64,000 nucleotides of DNA from Paenibacillus marchantiae. GTDB taxonomy: Bacteria > Bacillota > Bacilli > Paenibacillales > Paenibacillaceae. The notes below the pieces were generated by a model, which saw only the letters and a program-made list of their open reading frames with translations, did no database searches and had not been told where the DNA came from. The stretch covers positions 992,001 to 1,056,000 of the forward strand of contig NZ_CP118270.1 in NCBI RefSeq assembly GCF_028771845.1, written 5' to 3'. Made by a program: the position numbers and the translations under genes. This document shows positions 34,169-42,302 of this stretch, in pieces; position 1 is the first letter of the stretch; every line of letters starts with the position of its first letter.

Positions 34169-35794
34169 TTAATTCAACAATTCAACACAGTCATACACCC
34201 ACCCGGCACTTAACCAATTGCCCAAGTCGCTGGAGCCGCTGATTGGCGTAATGGTTACCGTGTTGGACCCATTAACAAAATAGGATGCCGGTATATTCCA
34301 GGAAAAGATTGTATTGTTGCCTCGGTAGGTCCCAATCGTAAAGCTACGAGAGTTCGGTTGGGAGGAGGCTGCCGGATTGGTTAACGTCTGACCGTTAATC
34401 GTTACGCTGGGTCTTCCATTGTTGTATGCTGCCGTAATACCGATGTTAAGAACATGCGAAGATGCCGCTTGGGAAGAGTTCAGGCTAAAGGTAACGGTTG
34501 TGGGCGAGTTTTGTCCCCGGAACTGAATCGCAGGGAACTTGTTGGTTGCACTGCCGGTGGCATAACTGACAGGGCCCCAGCTTGGATTACGGCTATCGGA
34601 AGGATGACGGATCGGAATTGTCTGGCCGTTCAGGAACTCTGACGGTGTACCATCCCAATTCCCAATGCGCCAGATGCTGGATGCTTTACTTGGATCATTG
34701 TTAATCGTACGCGTATTCAGCGTTGTCGTTGATCCTCCAGTGACGTTCACACTTTCGGTATAGACGGCCAGTTCCCCCTTATACACCGTCATGGTGTATG
34801 TACCTGGAATCATGCTGTATTTGGCAGCTGCCCCGCTCGAAGAGGCATTCACCCAATATTGGGCGTTGCTGTTGGCAAAACCAACCGTATATGCATAACC
34901 CGTATCCATGCCAGAGAGCCCGTTAAGCACGACATTACCTCGGCTGGACACCCAACCTGTCAGGTTTAGACTCGACATCCAGCTAAAATTAGGTACGCTT
35001 GGCGTTGCACCGGTGGTGAAAATCAAGGCATACGGCCCATGCAGGCCCATACGCCAATTTTCTGTCTGGGCATGTCCTGAATTCATGTAATTGTAGACCT
35101 CCGTATCTCCACCACTCTGGAACTGAATATCACGGAAGAACGGACCTCCCGAGCTCTTCTCTCGGTCGCCATAGGCCATAAACACGCCCACACCATTCCC
35201 CGTAACGCCTCGAATGGTCAGATCCTTGGCCTGGTCGTTGCCGTAATACTTCGAGGTACTCTGTCCGTTGGCGTAACCAAAAACATCCTCGCTCTCAATC
35301 GCGCCGGTGTTATTCCGATTATTCGAGCTGGCCGGAACCCCTGTTAACACGCTGCCGTTACCCCGGAAAATATAGCGCAATTCACCCACAGACGGTTCTG
35401 CTGTGACGTACGTTGCCATATAGATAATGTTCTCACCGCCACGTGATGCATAGTAGTGGGTAAGCGTGCTGGTTGAGACGGTGATCAATAGGGTTGATCC
35501 TGAGGGAGATGTGTTCCAAGTTACATTGGCAGAACCCAAACCAGAGCTGATATGGGACCCCTTGCTGGAGCCGTTCAGCTCTGTTCCGTTCATTTTGGCA
35601 GATATGATATCGCCATTGGTTTTATTCACCGTGTATACCAGACCTGCTCCTGTGTTTACTTCAATCCTCGACCCGTTATCCGTAACATTGATGGTGGCTG
35701 CGTGTCCGGTGGATGTTGGATATAATACCGCTGCTGCCATCATCACCAGTAATAGAAACGAACTGAATCCCTTCTTCACTAAACGTCTGCTCAC
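34169..35794 (-). CDS. Secreted rhamnogalacturonan lyase, PL4-like
   Basis: Extracellular polysaccharide lyase of 541 residues that cleaves the rhamnose-galacturonate backbone of pectin by beta-elimination. Signal peptide: residues 1-32, ending GHA. The large N-terminal beta-sandwich (about 33-290) has GAGLVYTVNKTNGDIISAKMNGTEL and AQTENWRMGLHGPYALIF, the latter holding a His expected near the active site. A fibronectin-III-like middle domain (GYAYTVGFANSNAQYWVNA ... YTMTVYKGELAVYTESV) and a C-terminal jelly-roll (SIWRIGNWDGTPSEFLNG ... WLSAGWVYDCVELLN) complete the three-domain order of PL4. A cre site overlaps its promoter. Confidence 0.88.
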   Translation of the reverse strand: MSRRLVKKGFSSFLLLVMMAAAVLYPTSTGHAATINVTDNGSRIEVNTGAGLVYTVNKTNGDIISAKMNGTELNGSSKGSHISSGLGSANVTWNTSPSGSTLLITVSTSTLTHYYASRGGENIIYMATYVTAEPSVGELRYIFRGNGSVLTGVPASSNNRNNTGAIESEDVFGYANGQSTSKYYGNDQAKDLTIRGVTGNGVGVFMAYGDREKSSGGPFFRDIQFQSGGDTEVYNYMNSGHAQTENWRMGLHGPYALIFTTGATPSVPNFSWMSSLNLTGWVSSRGNVVLNGLSGMDTGYAYTVGFANSNAQYWVNASSSGAAAKYSMIPGTYTMTVYKGELAVYTESVNVTGGSTTTLNTRTINNDPSKASSIWRIGNWDGTPSEFLNGQTIPIRHPSDSRNPSWGPVSYATGSATNKFPAIQFRGQNSPTTVTFSLNSSQAASSHVLNIGITAAYNNGRPSVTINGQTLTNPAASSQPNSRSFTIGTYRGNNTIFSWNIPASYFVNGSNTVTITPISGSSDLGNWLSAGWVYDCVELLN

Positions 35795-35887
35795 GAGCTA
35801 ATCCCTCCCTGGAATCGTTTTTTAACGTTTTCGTAATGGGCCAAAATCAGATATTTAAATATCGTATATGAGATAGCTGAACTAAAA

Positions 35888-35901
35888 GTAAAGCGCTTAC
35901 A
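35888..35901. promoter_or_regulatory. cre site at the rhamnogalacturonan lyase promoter
   Basis: GTAAAGCGCTTACA, that is TGTAAGCGCTTTAC on the minus strand, is a near-consensus cre. It directly abuts a TATAAT on the minus strand (about 35903-35908), so it would cover the transcription start. Confidence 0.75.
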
Positions 35902-36118
35902 TTATAATGTATGACAAACGAGCCTATGTCTCATCTCGGTATTCTTGCTGCATGCGGCATATCCCTGCGGGTCATCTTTCTTCCCTATCGTCCTCTTATG
36001 ACAACACCTCCTGTATAGGAATAATCTGCAACTAACTTACTGGTAATATCATTAAAATAATACCATTATGTTACATAAGTGGCAATGAAAATAGCTATCA
36101 GCCTGCCGTAATCTCTCT

Positions 36119-36244
36119 ATGTTTTTTGTATCTTATACTCCTTACGGGCAATGTGGAAGATGGCTGAGCTACCTGAACGCAGCTAAACAATACACCGGCG
36201 ATCTCACCATCAACATTACGTTCTTCTTCTACCGCATGGAATGA
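36119..36244 (+). pseudogene. Possible gene remnant, 41 codons
   Basis: A plus-strand frame from ATG 36119 to TGA 36244 encodes SYTPYGQCGRWLSYLNAAKQ followed by YTGDLTINITFFFYRME. The composition looks like real protein, but there is no ribosome binding site and I know no family. It may be the tail of a decayed gene. Confidence 0.25.
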
Positions 36245-36262
36245 GAGGATTTCAACTGAAAA

Positions 36263-36290
36263 AGCTGCATCCTTTGTGACGGATGCAGCT
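36263..36290 (-). terminator. Terminator of the SMI1/KNR4 gene
   Basis: AGCTGCATCC with GGATGCAGCT, eight-base loop, followed on the minus strand by TTTTTCAG. Confidence 0.85.
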
Positions 36291-36327
36291 CTTCAATATT
36301 TTGTATAACAGGAAGCTACAACCTTCT

Positions 36328-37293
36328 TTACAGTGAACCCTCAAGGTTTGCAGGTTGATTCCCCTCATTCACCAGACCTTGAATAAAGGTCTCAACATTG
36401 GGCGCAAGCCAAGTGATCTTGTAGCCTTCTGCTTTATTTACATGGACAACCTCGGGCTCACCGGCATTGCCGGATTCACGATAATCCAGCATCACGACCT
36501 CTGAATCGGAAGGGCACTCACACAGAATGATACCGATTTCGGGGTACCCCCCTTGTTCGATGATCACCCGGCTTCCAGCTTCTCCACACAGTGAATGTGC
36601 CTTTTCCCGTCCAATACCCAGGATATTCGATATTTCAACTTGAATCTTCCCATCATTCTCCGCCTGACTAACCGGAAAATAACGATAGTGGGGAACACCA
36701 CCATTATGTAGTTTCATCATGTTCACATAGAATGTCGGCAACTTGAACACCAATTGATCCTCCACTGCTTCAATTTGCTCTTCAGTAGGTGGGGACAACA
36801 CATATTGATCGACGTTTGCTGGACTGTCATTCCAGAAGCTCGTCGATTCGGCATGGATACCAGGTGCTGCTTCGATGTTGATTTCAGTCACCGAGTGAAC
36901 TGTATTCACAGGCACCTCTACCGCTTCTTCTGTGAGCTCGTCTGCTGTTTTATTCCGAATCCATTCCAGGAACTCCTGTGTATCCTCATCTCCCGGCTCT
37001 AATCGGTCCGCTGCTTCGAAAGCTTCACGCGCGTTCTCATATTGCTCTAAATAATAATACGCCAGACCAATGCGGTAATGCCAAAGCGGGTCATTTTGTC
37101 CCTCTTCTTCAACCGACAGGAATTGCTCCACCGCCTCCTGGTAACGCTCCATATTATTCAACGCTCTACCCAGATGGTTGACCAGAATATAATTCCGCTC
37201 CTCTTCCGGAACCTCTGTAATCGCATCTATAATCTCTTCATAATCATCCTGTTCATGCCAATCCTCTAGCCGTTCCAAGAGTTCATCATTCAT
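36328..37293 (-). CDS. SMI1/KNR4-family protein with N-terminal TPR repeats
   Basis: Cytosolic acidic protein of 321 residues. Residues about 5-115 are tetratricopeptide-like helices (LGRALNNMERYQEAVEQFLSVEEEG, YRIGLAYYYLEQYENAREAFEAADRLEPGD). Residues about 165-310 are an SMI1/KNR4 domain (PPTEEQIEAVEDQLVFKLPTFYVNMMKLHNGG ... VIIEQGGYPEIGIILCE). Bacterial SMI1 domains are mostly immunity proteins of polymorphic toxins, but no toxin gene adjoins here and the TPR fusion suggests a general protein-interaction role. GGGAGG precedes the ATG. Confidence 0.87.
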   Translation of the reverse strand: MNDELLERLEDWHEQDDYEEIIDAITEVPEEERNYILVNHLGRALNNMERYQEAVEQFLSVEEEGQNDPLWHYRIGLAYYYLEQYENAREAFEAADRLEPGDEDTQEFLEWIRNKTADELTEEAVEVPVNTVHSVTEINIEAAPGIHAESTSFWNDSPANVDQYVLSPPTEEQIEAVEDQLVFKLPTFYVNMMKLHNGGVPHYRYFPVSQAENDGKIQVEISNILGIGREKAHSLCGEAGSRVIIEQGGYPEIGIILCECPSDSEVVMLDYRESGNAGEPEVVHVNKAEGYKITWLAPNVETFIQGLVNEGNQPANLEGSL

Positions 37294-37395
37294 TGATCTT
37301 GCCTCCCTGTCTTATTCATTGTAGAAATTATATCATTTAGGCGCTGCCCACTCCAAAAAAGGCAATTTCCACCAACTTAGCTCCAGATGAAATGT

Positions 37396-37926
37396 TCAAC
37401 TTTCGGGACGATAGAGTGTCTCTTTTAATATTTTTGTGACGAACGCGGTTTTATTATCACAATAACGATCGATATCGGATCGATACTGCGTCGCTAACCT
37501 GATTTTTAATTGTTGGTATTCATTGCGCGCCGTCTCATTATCTCTTAAATGGTCTCTTAACGCGATATGTTCCAGATATCCTTTTCCATCCTTAGGACAA
37601 ACATATAAATGATACTTCATATGTTCATCTTGAAATGTCCTTTGAAAGGCTTCTCTTCCCTCAATGCCGAGATTCCCTTGGTATTCGTACCCTTGTAGTG
37701 TCAACCGCTTAATAATCTCTGGGAGTACATCATAGCTATCAATGACAACATCCAGATCGATAACGGGTTTAGCTGATAAACCCTCAACCGATGTACTGCC
37801 CACATGCTCTACTCTTAGAATTAAATCACCAATATAACTGATTATCATTCCTTTTATCTGTTCAAAAGCGACTTTCCATTGCGGATCGTATGGAACGACC
37901 TCAATAATAGGTGTTTTTTCGGCCAT
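37396..37926 (-). CDS. GrpB family (UPF0157) nucleotidyltransferase-fold protein
   Basis: A 176-residue protein of the GrpB family with a nucleotidyltransferase-like fold: IIEVVPYDPQWKVAFEQIK, RVEHVGSTSVEGLSAKPVIDLDVVI (with the GSTSV and DLD motifs) and HLYVCPKDGKGYLEHIALRDHLR. In related proteins this domain is fused to dephospho-CoA kinase; the stand-alone form has no established reaction. The frame opens at 37965, but ATG 37926 follows GGGAGGGG. Confidence 0.9.
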   Translation of the reverse strand: MAEKTPIIEVVPYDPQWKVAFEQIKGMIISYIGDLILRVEHVGSTSVEGLSAKPVIDLDVVIDSYDVLPEIIKRLTLQGYEYQGNLGIEGREAFQRTFQDEHMKYHLYVCPKDGKGYLEHIALRDHLRDNETARNEYQQLKIRLATQYRSDIDRYCDNKTAFVTKILKETLYRPES

Positions 37927-38060
37927 GATGATCCCCTCCCTAAATCCATGGTATTCGTTATCCATTATCTCCCCTCGTTCATGTTGAATTCACAATTGTG
38001 TATTACCGTTAAACAATACTTCAACTACAGTCGTCAACATTCACGAGGAGGATATTCCTT

Positions 38061-38528
38061 ATGTATCAGATCATTATTGAGTTTGTAAGTATCTTTCTAG
38101 CCGGCATCCTGGCTGGTGAAGAGTTTGTGGTACGGTATGGAGTGCATGTGTCCCTGGCTAAGCTGGATGAACCTTCGCAGATTCGGGTTCGACAAGCACT
38201 AATACTAAAATTGCGTTTACTTGTACCTGCCATTTTTCTACCCACGGCCATTTCAGGCGTTGCAGTACTCATAATGAGTGGTTCCGAACCCGGATTTGGC
38301 TTCCGCTTGGCAGGCGTGCTTGCTTTACTTATATTTATTTTGACTACACTTATCGGTACCGTGCCTATTAACAAAGGTGCGCTCGCCTGGAATCCCGATG
38401 CACCACCACGCAATTGGAAGCTGTTAGTGAGAAGATGGGAGCGATTAGATGTGGTTCGTTCTTCGGCGGCAATTTTGGCTTTTGTGTTCTTCTTGACGGC
38501 AGTGGCGCTGCAGTTAGTCGGGAATTAA
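38061..38528 (+). CDS. DUF1772 (anthrone-oxygenase-like) membrane protein
   Basis: Integral membrane protein of 155 residues with four hydrophobic segments. It carries the DUF1772 pattern: a conserved first helix FVSIFLAGILAGEEFVVRYGV, then TLIGTVPINKGALAWNPDAPPRNWKLLVRRWERLDVVRSSAAILAF, which holds the conserved P-x-N and W-x-R-W-x-x-x-x-x-x-R motifs. Role unknown; fungal relatives are anthrone oxygenases. GAGGAGG lies nine bases before the ATG. Confidence 0.85.
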   Translation: MYQIIIEFVSIFLAGILAGEEFVVRYGVHVSLAKLDEPSQIRVRQALILKLRLLVPAIFLPTAISGVAVLIMSGSEPGFGFRLAGVLALLIFILTTLIGTVPINKGALAWNPDAPPRNWKLLVRRWERLDVVRSSAAILAFVFFLTAVALQLVGN

Positions 38529-38549
38529 AGCGGGCCTAGCTGCCTATTC

Positions 38550-39167
38550 TTATTTGGTATTCATAACAAGAGAATACTTATTGAAAATCCAGGAGTTCTT
38601 CAACTCGTTTACAGCACGTTGGCTGACACGAACGGATGGCTTCTGCTCTTGCATGGCATCTACTCCAGGTGAGGAGAAACGCAGCAGTTTGGTGATTTTT
38701 TTAACTCCGCTCGCCACCTCTTCATAAAACGCATAGGTTAACGGCAAATGCTCTCGAATATCTTCGTATATATAGTATTTCCCCTTCTCATCCTCCAAAT
38801 TGATCTGAAAACCTTTGGGGAGCGACAGGGTAATGCACGGTAATTCATCCTCAGCCCATTGTCCATCATAGGGGAAGTTAATTCCTTCGTTTTTGACGAA
38901 AAATCCAGAATTGTGCTGATCCAGCGTAATCAATACTGAATAGGCGAGATATGGGTGATACCCCTCCCTTTTCTCTGCCGCGGTAAAAAAATGATAAAAT
39001 TGCTCATATCCTTCAAGCACCTGATTCGTATCATATTGAGTCTGATCATAACTAGGACGGATAAACTTTGCTCGTTTCTGCTCAAAAAGTGCCAACAAGC
39101 TTTTGAATTCATCCGGTGTTATGAAAAATTTCAGTTTATAAAATCCACTGTGTTTTAATCGATCCAA
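38550..39167 (-). CDS. Conserved hypothetical protein
   Basis: A 205-residue soluble protein with no signal peptide or transmembrane segment. It starts at a TTG (39167) with a weak GGTGAG four bases upstream. The sequence is rich in aromatic residues (FYKLKFFITPDEFKSLLALFEQK, YHPYLAYSVLITLDQHNSGFFV), with a mixed alpha/beta pattern. I do not recognise the family. It is convergent to the DUF1772 gene with only 21 bases between. Confidence 0.7.
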   Translation of the reverse strand: MDRLKHSGFYKLKFFITPDEFKSLLALFEQKRAKFIRPSYDQTQYDTNQVLEGYEQFYHFFTAAEKREGYHPYLAYSVLITLDQHNSGFFVKNEGINFPYDGQWAEDELPCITLSLPKGFQINLEDEKGKYYIYEDIREHLPLTYAFYEEVASGVKKITKLLRFSSPGVDAMQEQKPSVRVSQRAVNELKNSWIFNKYSLVMNTK

Positions 39168-39479
39168 TTAGCTCACCGCCAAATATAGACTTATGAAAAC
39201 CGATCTCGTTTGCAACGTCAAATCTAGGATGCAGTCTGATACCTACTTCCACAATTTCAACATATTATCCTGCTAAGGAAGCTCTATTCCTCCCTTACCC
39301 TAGTATGAGTGTTTGTTATCGGAACACAGGACATTCTCCATAAGTAAAAGTAAAAGGGCAAAAACGGTTCGCATTACACGAACCATTTTCGCCCTTTCGA
39401 ATTTATTAAGAAATGCTATTCTCTTCAACCGAGTCTTCCACTCTCGCTCAGAGCATACACATTCTTTCAACCACTATGT
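39168..39479. other. Intergenic region before the SLH phosphatase gene end
   Basis: Contains the upstream region of the hypothetical minus-strand gene and the terminator of the SLH phosphatase at 39353-39397. No gene or other structure was seen. Confidence 0.5.
39353..39397 (-). terminator. Terminator of the SLH phosphatase gene
   Basis: AAAGGGC-a-AAAACGGTTCG pairs with CGAACCaTTTtcGCCCTTT, loop cattaca, then a T-containing tail on the minus strand. Confidence 0.8.
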
Positions 39480-42095
39480 TTACAAACCTTCGATCAGTGC
39501 CTTGATTGAGCTGTCGCTCTCCAGTGCGCGGATGATAATCGTCACAGCTTCAGCCCGCGTAGCTTTGCCGCTCGGCGAGAACACGGAAGAGGATAGCCCT
39601 TGCACCAGATTGGCCGATGAAGCCTGCGCAATTGCCGCCGCTGCCCAGTTACTGCTGTCCACATCACTGAAGCTGGTCGGAGTGCTAGTCGCAAGTGCAT
39701 TCAGATTAAGCACACGAGCAATAATCGTCACCATCTCAGCGCGGGAGATCGTCGCATTAGGTTTGAAGCTGCCGTCCGAATAGCCTGTAATGACTCCCTT
39801 GTCAGCCAGAGCGCTGATATATCCAGCTGCCCAGCTAGACTTCGTATCTTTGAAGCTAGCCGAAGCCGAATTCTTGCCAAGGCCAAATGCCCGGGCAATC
39901 ATTGCGGTAAATTCAGCTCGGGTGACGGACGCATTAGGCCGGAACGAACCATTCTCGTAACCATCCACCATGCGTAATTTCACGGCAGCACCAATACTTC
40001 GGTTGGCCCAGTGACCAGAAATATCGCTGAATGTCTTTTGTTCATTTTTCGTTGCCGCTATGGCTTCATTAACTGTCTTCAGTACCGTTTCCTGGCTCAC
40101 AACACCTGATTTGAACGGATTAACCTGTGTTGCTGGCGGTACCGTTGGTTCTGTTGTAGGAGGTGTGGTAACCGTACCCGAATCTGTTCCAGAACCTGTT
40201 GATGGTGTGGATGGTGTTGGTGTAGTGACGGAGCCACCACCTGTACCAGGTGTAGTCGGCGTTGTTGGCGTAGTCCCCGGATTTGTTGTATCCGTAATCG
40301 CCAGTGCAATGCGGTTGCTCTCATATTTCACCTGGGCATTATATTTGCTTGGCAGGCCATCCACCTGAACAGAGGCGAACTTTCCGCTTTGCTGATTGGC
40401 GCCATAGCTCACAAGCGTAATCTCACCCGCACCAGGTACATAGCTGCTGGCAAAATTCACATGCAGTGCTCCGGCGGAGTGCACCGTACCTTTAACGTCG
40501 AGCACGTCATTTGCGGAAGCCACGTTGAGCTCCAGCGTACCGTCAGCAGCCTGCACGAAGTTGCCTTCAATGTTCCATTTGCCAGTTACGCTCTCCGTAA
40601 CCGTCCCCCCGTTGTTGACTACATCGCCACTACCGAACGCAGTAGCTGTATCACCTTCCAATGTGCCCGCGCTAACCTGAGTACCTCCGGAGTACGTATT
40701 AGCCCCCCGCAGTTTCAATGTACCGCTGCCTTCCTTCGTCAGCTTGCCGGTACCGGAGATGTTGTTCCGCCAAACATCCACCGTGTTAAAACCACCCTTG
40801 CTGGCATCCATCACTACCGTTACATCACTGTTGAATGCGCCATATCCGTCTGCCGCAGCGAACAGATTGAGGCGTCCCCAGCCTTCGGGATCATCCAATA
40901 CAGGGTAGCCGGATGTAATTCCGGTTGTCGCCAGTACAGCACGACGCTGATCCGCACTAAGATAAGGCTGTCTGGTCTCAAGCAGCACCTCTGCTCCTTT
41001 AGGGACTGACATAGGCTCCGTTGTGGAACCGATCTGCGGGAAGCCATAAGTCAGACGTTGGGTATACTCGGCCTTGTTTTTCTCGTAGTCGGTAAATCGG
41101 TCTTCTGCTGTTCCGGTCTCCTTCAGCAGTACATTATGCGCTTGATCGTAAGCTGCCTGCTTCAGTTCAGCATTCTCCGGATCATTCAGAGCACCTGCTG
41201 CGAGGGCAGTTGCAAGTACACGACCGCCCATGACATCCAATGGGGAGTGCATTCCGGCAACAACTCGGTTGTTGCCCATTTCCGAAGCACGGGTTACCAA
41301 CTCCTGAAAACGTTCAGGCACGGCATAAGCGAATGCAATTGCGGCAAGGTAGGACGCATTGGTATGCCCGCTCGGGAAGCCGCCGTCCGAGGCCGCCTCA
41401 GCCTCATCTTTAATTGCTGGTCTCAGCGTTGGCACGACAACCTCATGAGTATTCAACCAGCGGAACGGACGCATATAACTGAAGAAATTTTTGGAAGGGT
41501 TGGTTGACGCCGCATTACCGCGCAGGGCTCCGACCAGATCAACCATTTTACCTAGATCGGAATCGGAATTTCCGGCTTTGTTCGTTGTATTACCGTCGTC
41601 ATACTTCTTCGTTGTGGCATCGTCCGGGATGCTCGTAATGGTCGTATATGTTCCTGATTTTTCACGATATACATCAGCCAGTGAACCCAGACCCTCGGTT
41701 GCACCGTAAGTTTGATTTGTACGATCGGTATAGTACGCGGCGTCCTCCTCCGCTTGAGTGCGGTTTGCTGCGATATCCGCCACATATTGAATGTTATAGT
41801 CCAGTATGTCGGGTTGAACCTTAGTGCCATTGTTCCAGGAAGAACCTGGTGTCCAGAGATCCAGGAACTTGGACAATGTGCCAAGGGCCGGGTTGGTCTC
41901 AAGTGTAGTGTTCGATGAGTTATTATTCTTATACGTATCTACAAAATAACCCCAAGCCGGCTCCTGCGGTAATGGAACTTGCGAATCACTTGGTGCCGCA
42001 AGCACAGCAGTTGATGCAATTGAATTGGATATGAGCACGACACCCATAGCAGCGGTCAACATTTTCTTTTTGTTTTTGTTGGCTTTCGTTTTCAA
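39480..42095 (-). CDS. Surface PAP2-type acid phosphatase with autotransporter-type strand and three SLH domains
   Basis: Cell-surface phosphatase of about 871 residues, non-covalently attached to cell-wall polymer. Start TTG 42095 (GGGAG ten bases upstream) leads straight into a signal peptide (KANKNKKKMLTAAMGVVLIS...VLAAP). The PAP2/class A acid phosphatase motifs are KNFFSYMRP (about 202-209), FPSGHT (241-245) and NRVVAGMHSPLDV (about 276-288). Residues about 455-495 have an autotransporter-associated beta-strand motif (GTLKLRGANTYSGGTQVSAG). A Thr/Pro linker precedes three SLH repeats (FSDISGHWANRSIGAAV ..., GYSDGSFKPNATISRAEM). The frame runs open to 42491 into the divergent gene, but that extension is unsuited to an exported protein. 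Confidence 0.87.
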   Translation of the reverse strand: MKTKANKNKKKMLTAAMGVVLISNSIASTAVLAAPSDSQVPLPQEPAWGYFVDTYKNNNSSNTTLETNPALGTLSKFLDLWTPGSSWNNGTKVQPDILDYNIQYVADIAANRTQAEEDAAYYTDRTNQTYGATEGLGSLADVYREKSGTYTTITSIPDDATTKKYDDGNTTNKAGNSDSDLGKMVDLVGALRGNAASTNPSKNFFSYMRPFRWLNTHEVVVPTLRPAIKDEAEAASDGGFPSGHTNASYLAAIAFAYAVPERFQELVTRASEMGNNRVVAGMHSPLDVMGGRVLATALAAGALNDPENAELKQAAYDQAHNVLLKETGTAEDRFTDYEKNKAEYTQRLTYGFPQIGSTTEPMSVPKGAEVLLETRQPYLSADQRRAVLATTGITSGYPVLDDPEGWGRLNLFAAADGYGAFNSDVTVVMDASKGGFNTVDVWRNNISGTGKLTKEGSGTLKLRGANTYSGGTQVSAGTLEGDTATAFGSGDVVNNGGTVTESVTGKWNIEGNFVQAADGTLELNVASANDVLDVKGTVHSAGALHVNFASSYVPGAGEITLVSYGANQQSGKFASVQVDGLPSKYNAQVKYESNRIALAITDTTNPGTTPTTPTTPGTGGGSVTTPTPSTPSTGSGTDSGTVTTPPTTEPTVPPATQVNPFKSGVVSQETVLKTVNEAIAATKNEQKTFSDISGHWANRSIGAAVKLRMVDGYENGSFRPNASVTRAEFTAMIARAFGLGKNSASASFKDTKSSWAAGYISALADKGVITGYSDGSFKPNATISRAEMVTIIARVLNLNALATSTPTSFSDVDSSNWAAAAIAQASSANLVQGLSSSVFSPSGKATRAEAVTIIIRALESDSSIKALIEGL

Positions 42096-42302
42096 ATCTT
42101 TTCGACTCCCATCGTTTGGTAGTTGGTCTCGAATCGGTCTCAATGTAGCACCCGGCACGTTTAACCAGCAATAAAACAATTTCGCCATTGTATCAATTTC
42201 GGAGCAATATCGCCTGTTTTCGACATTTAACATTCCCTTCATATAAATCGTGAACTTTGGTGGAATCAGGTAGTGTATAATCGTCGCCGGGAGGAATGCC
42301 TC

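Larger units (their letters stand above)
35795..36327. other. Long intergenic region upstream of the rhamnogalacturonan lyase
   Basis: The lyase side holds a cre site and a TATAAT. The middle (about 36018-36080) is AT-rich with a loose inverted repeat, TGGTA with ATACCA. Near 36119-36244 there is a short plus-strand reading frame that may be a gene remnant (listed separately). The SMI1 gene terminator lies at the right end. Confidence 0.5.
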
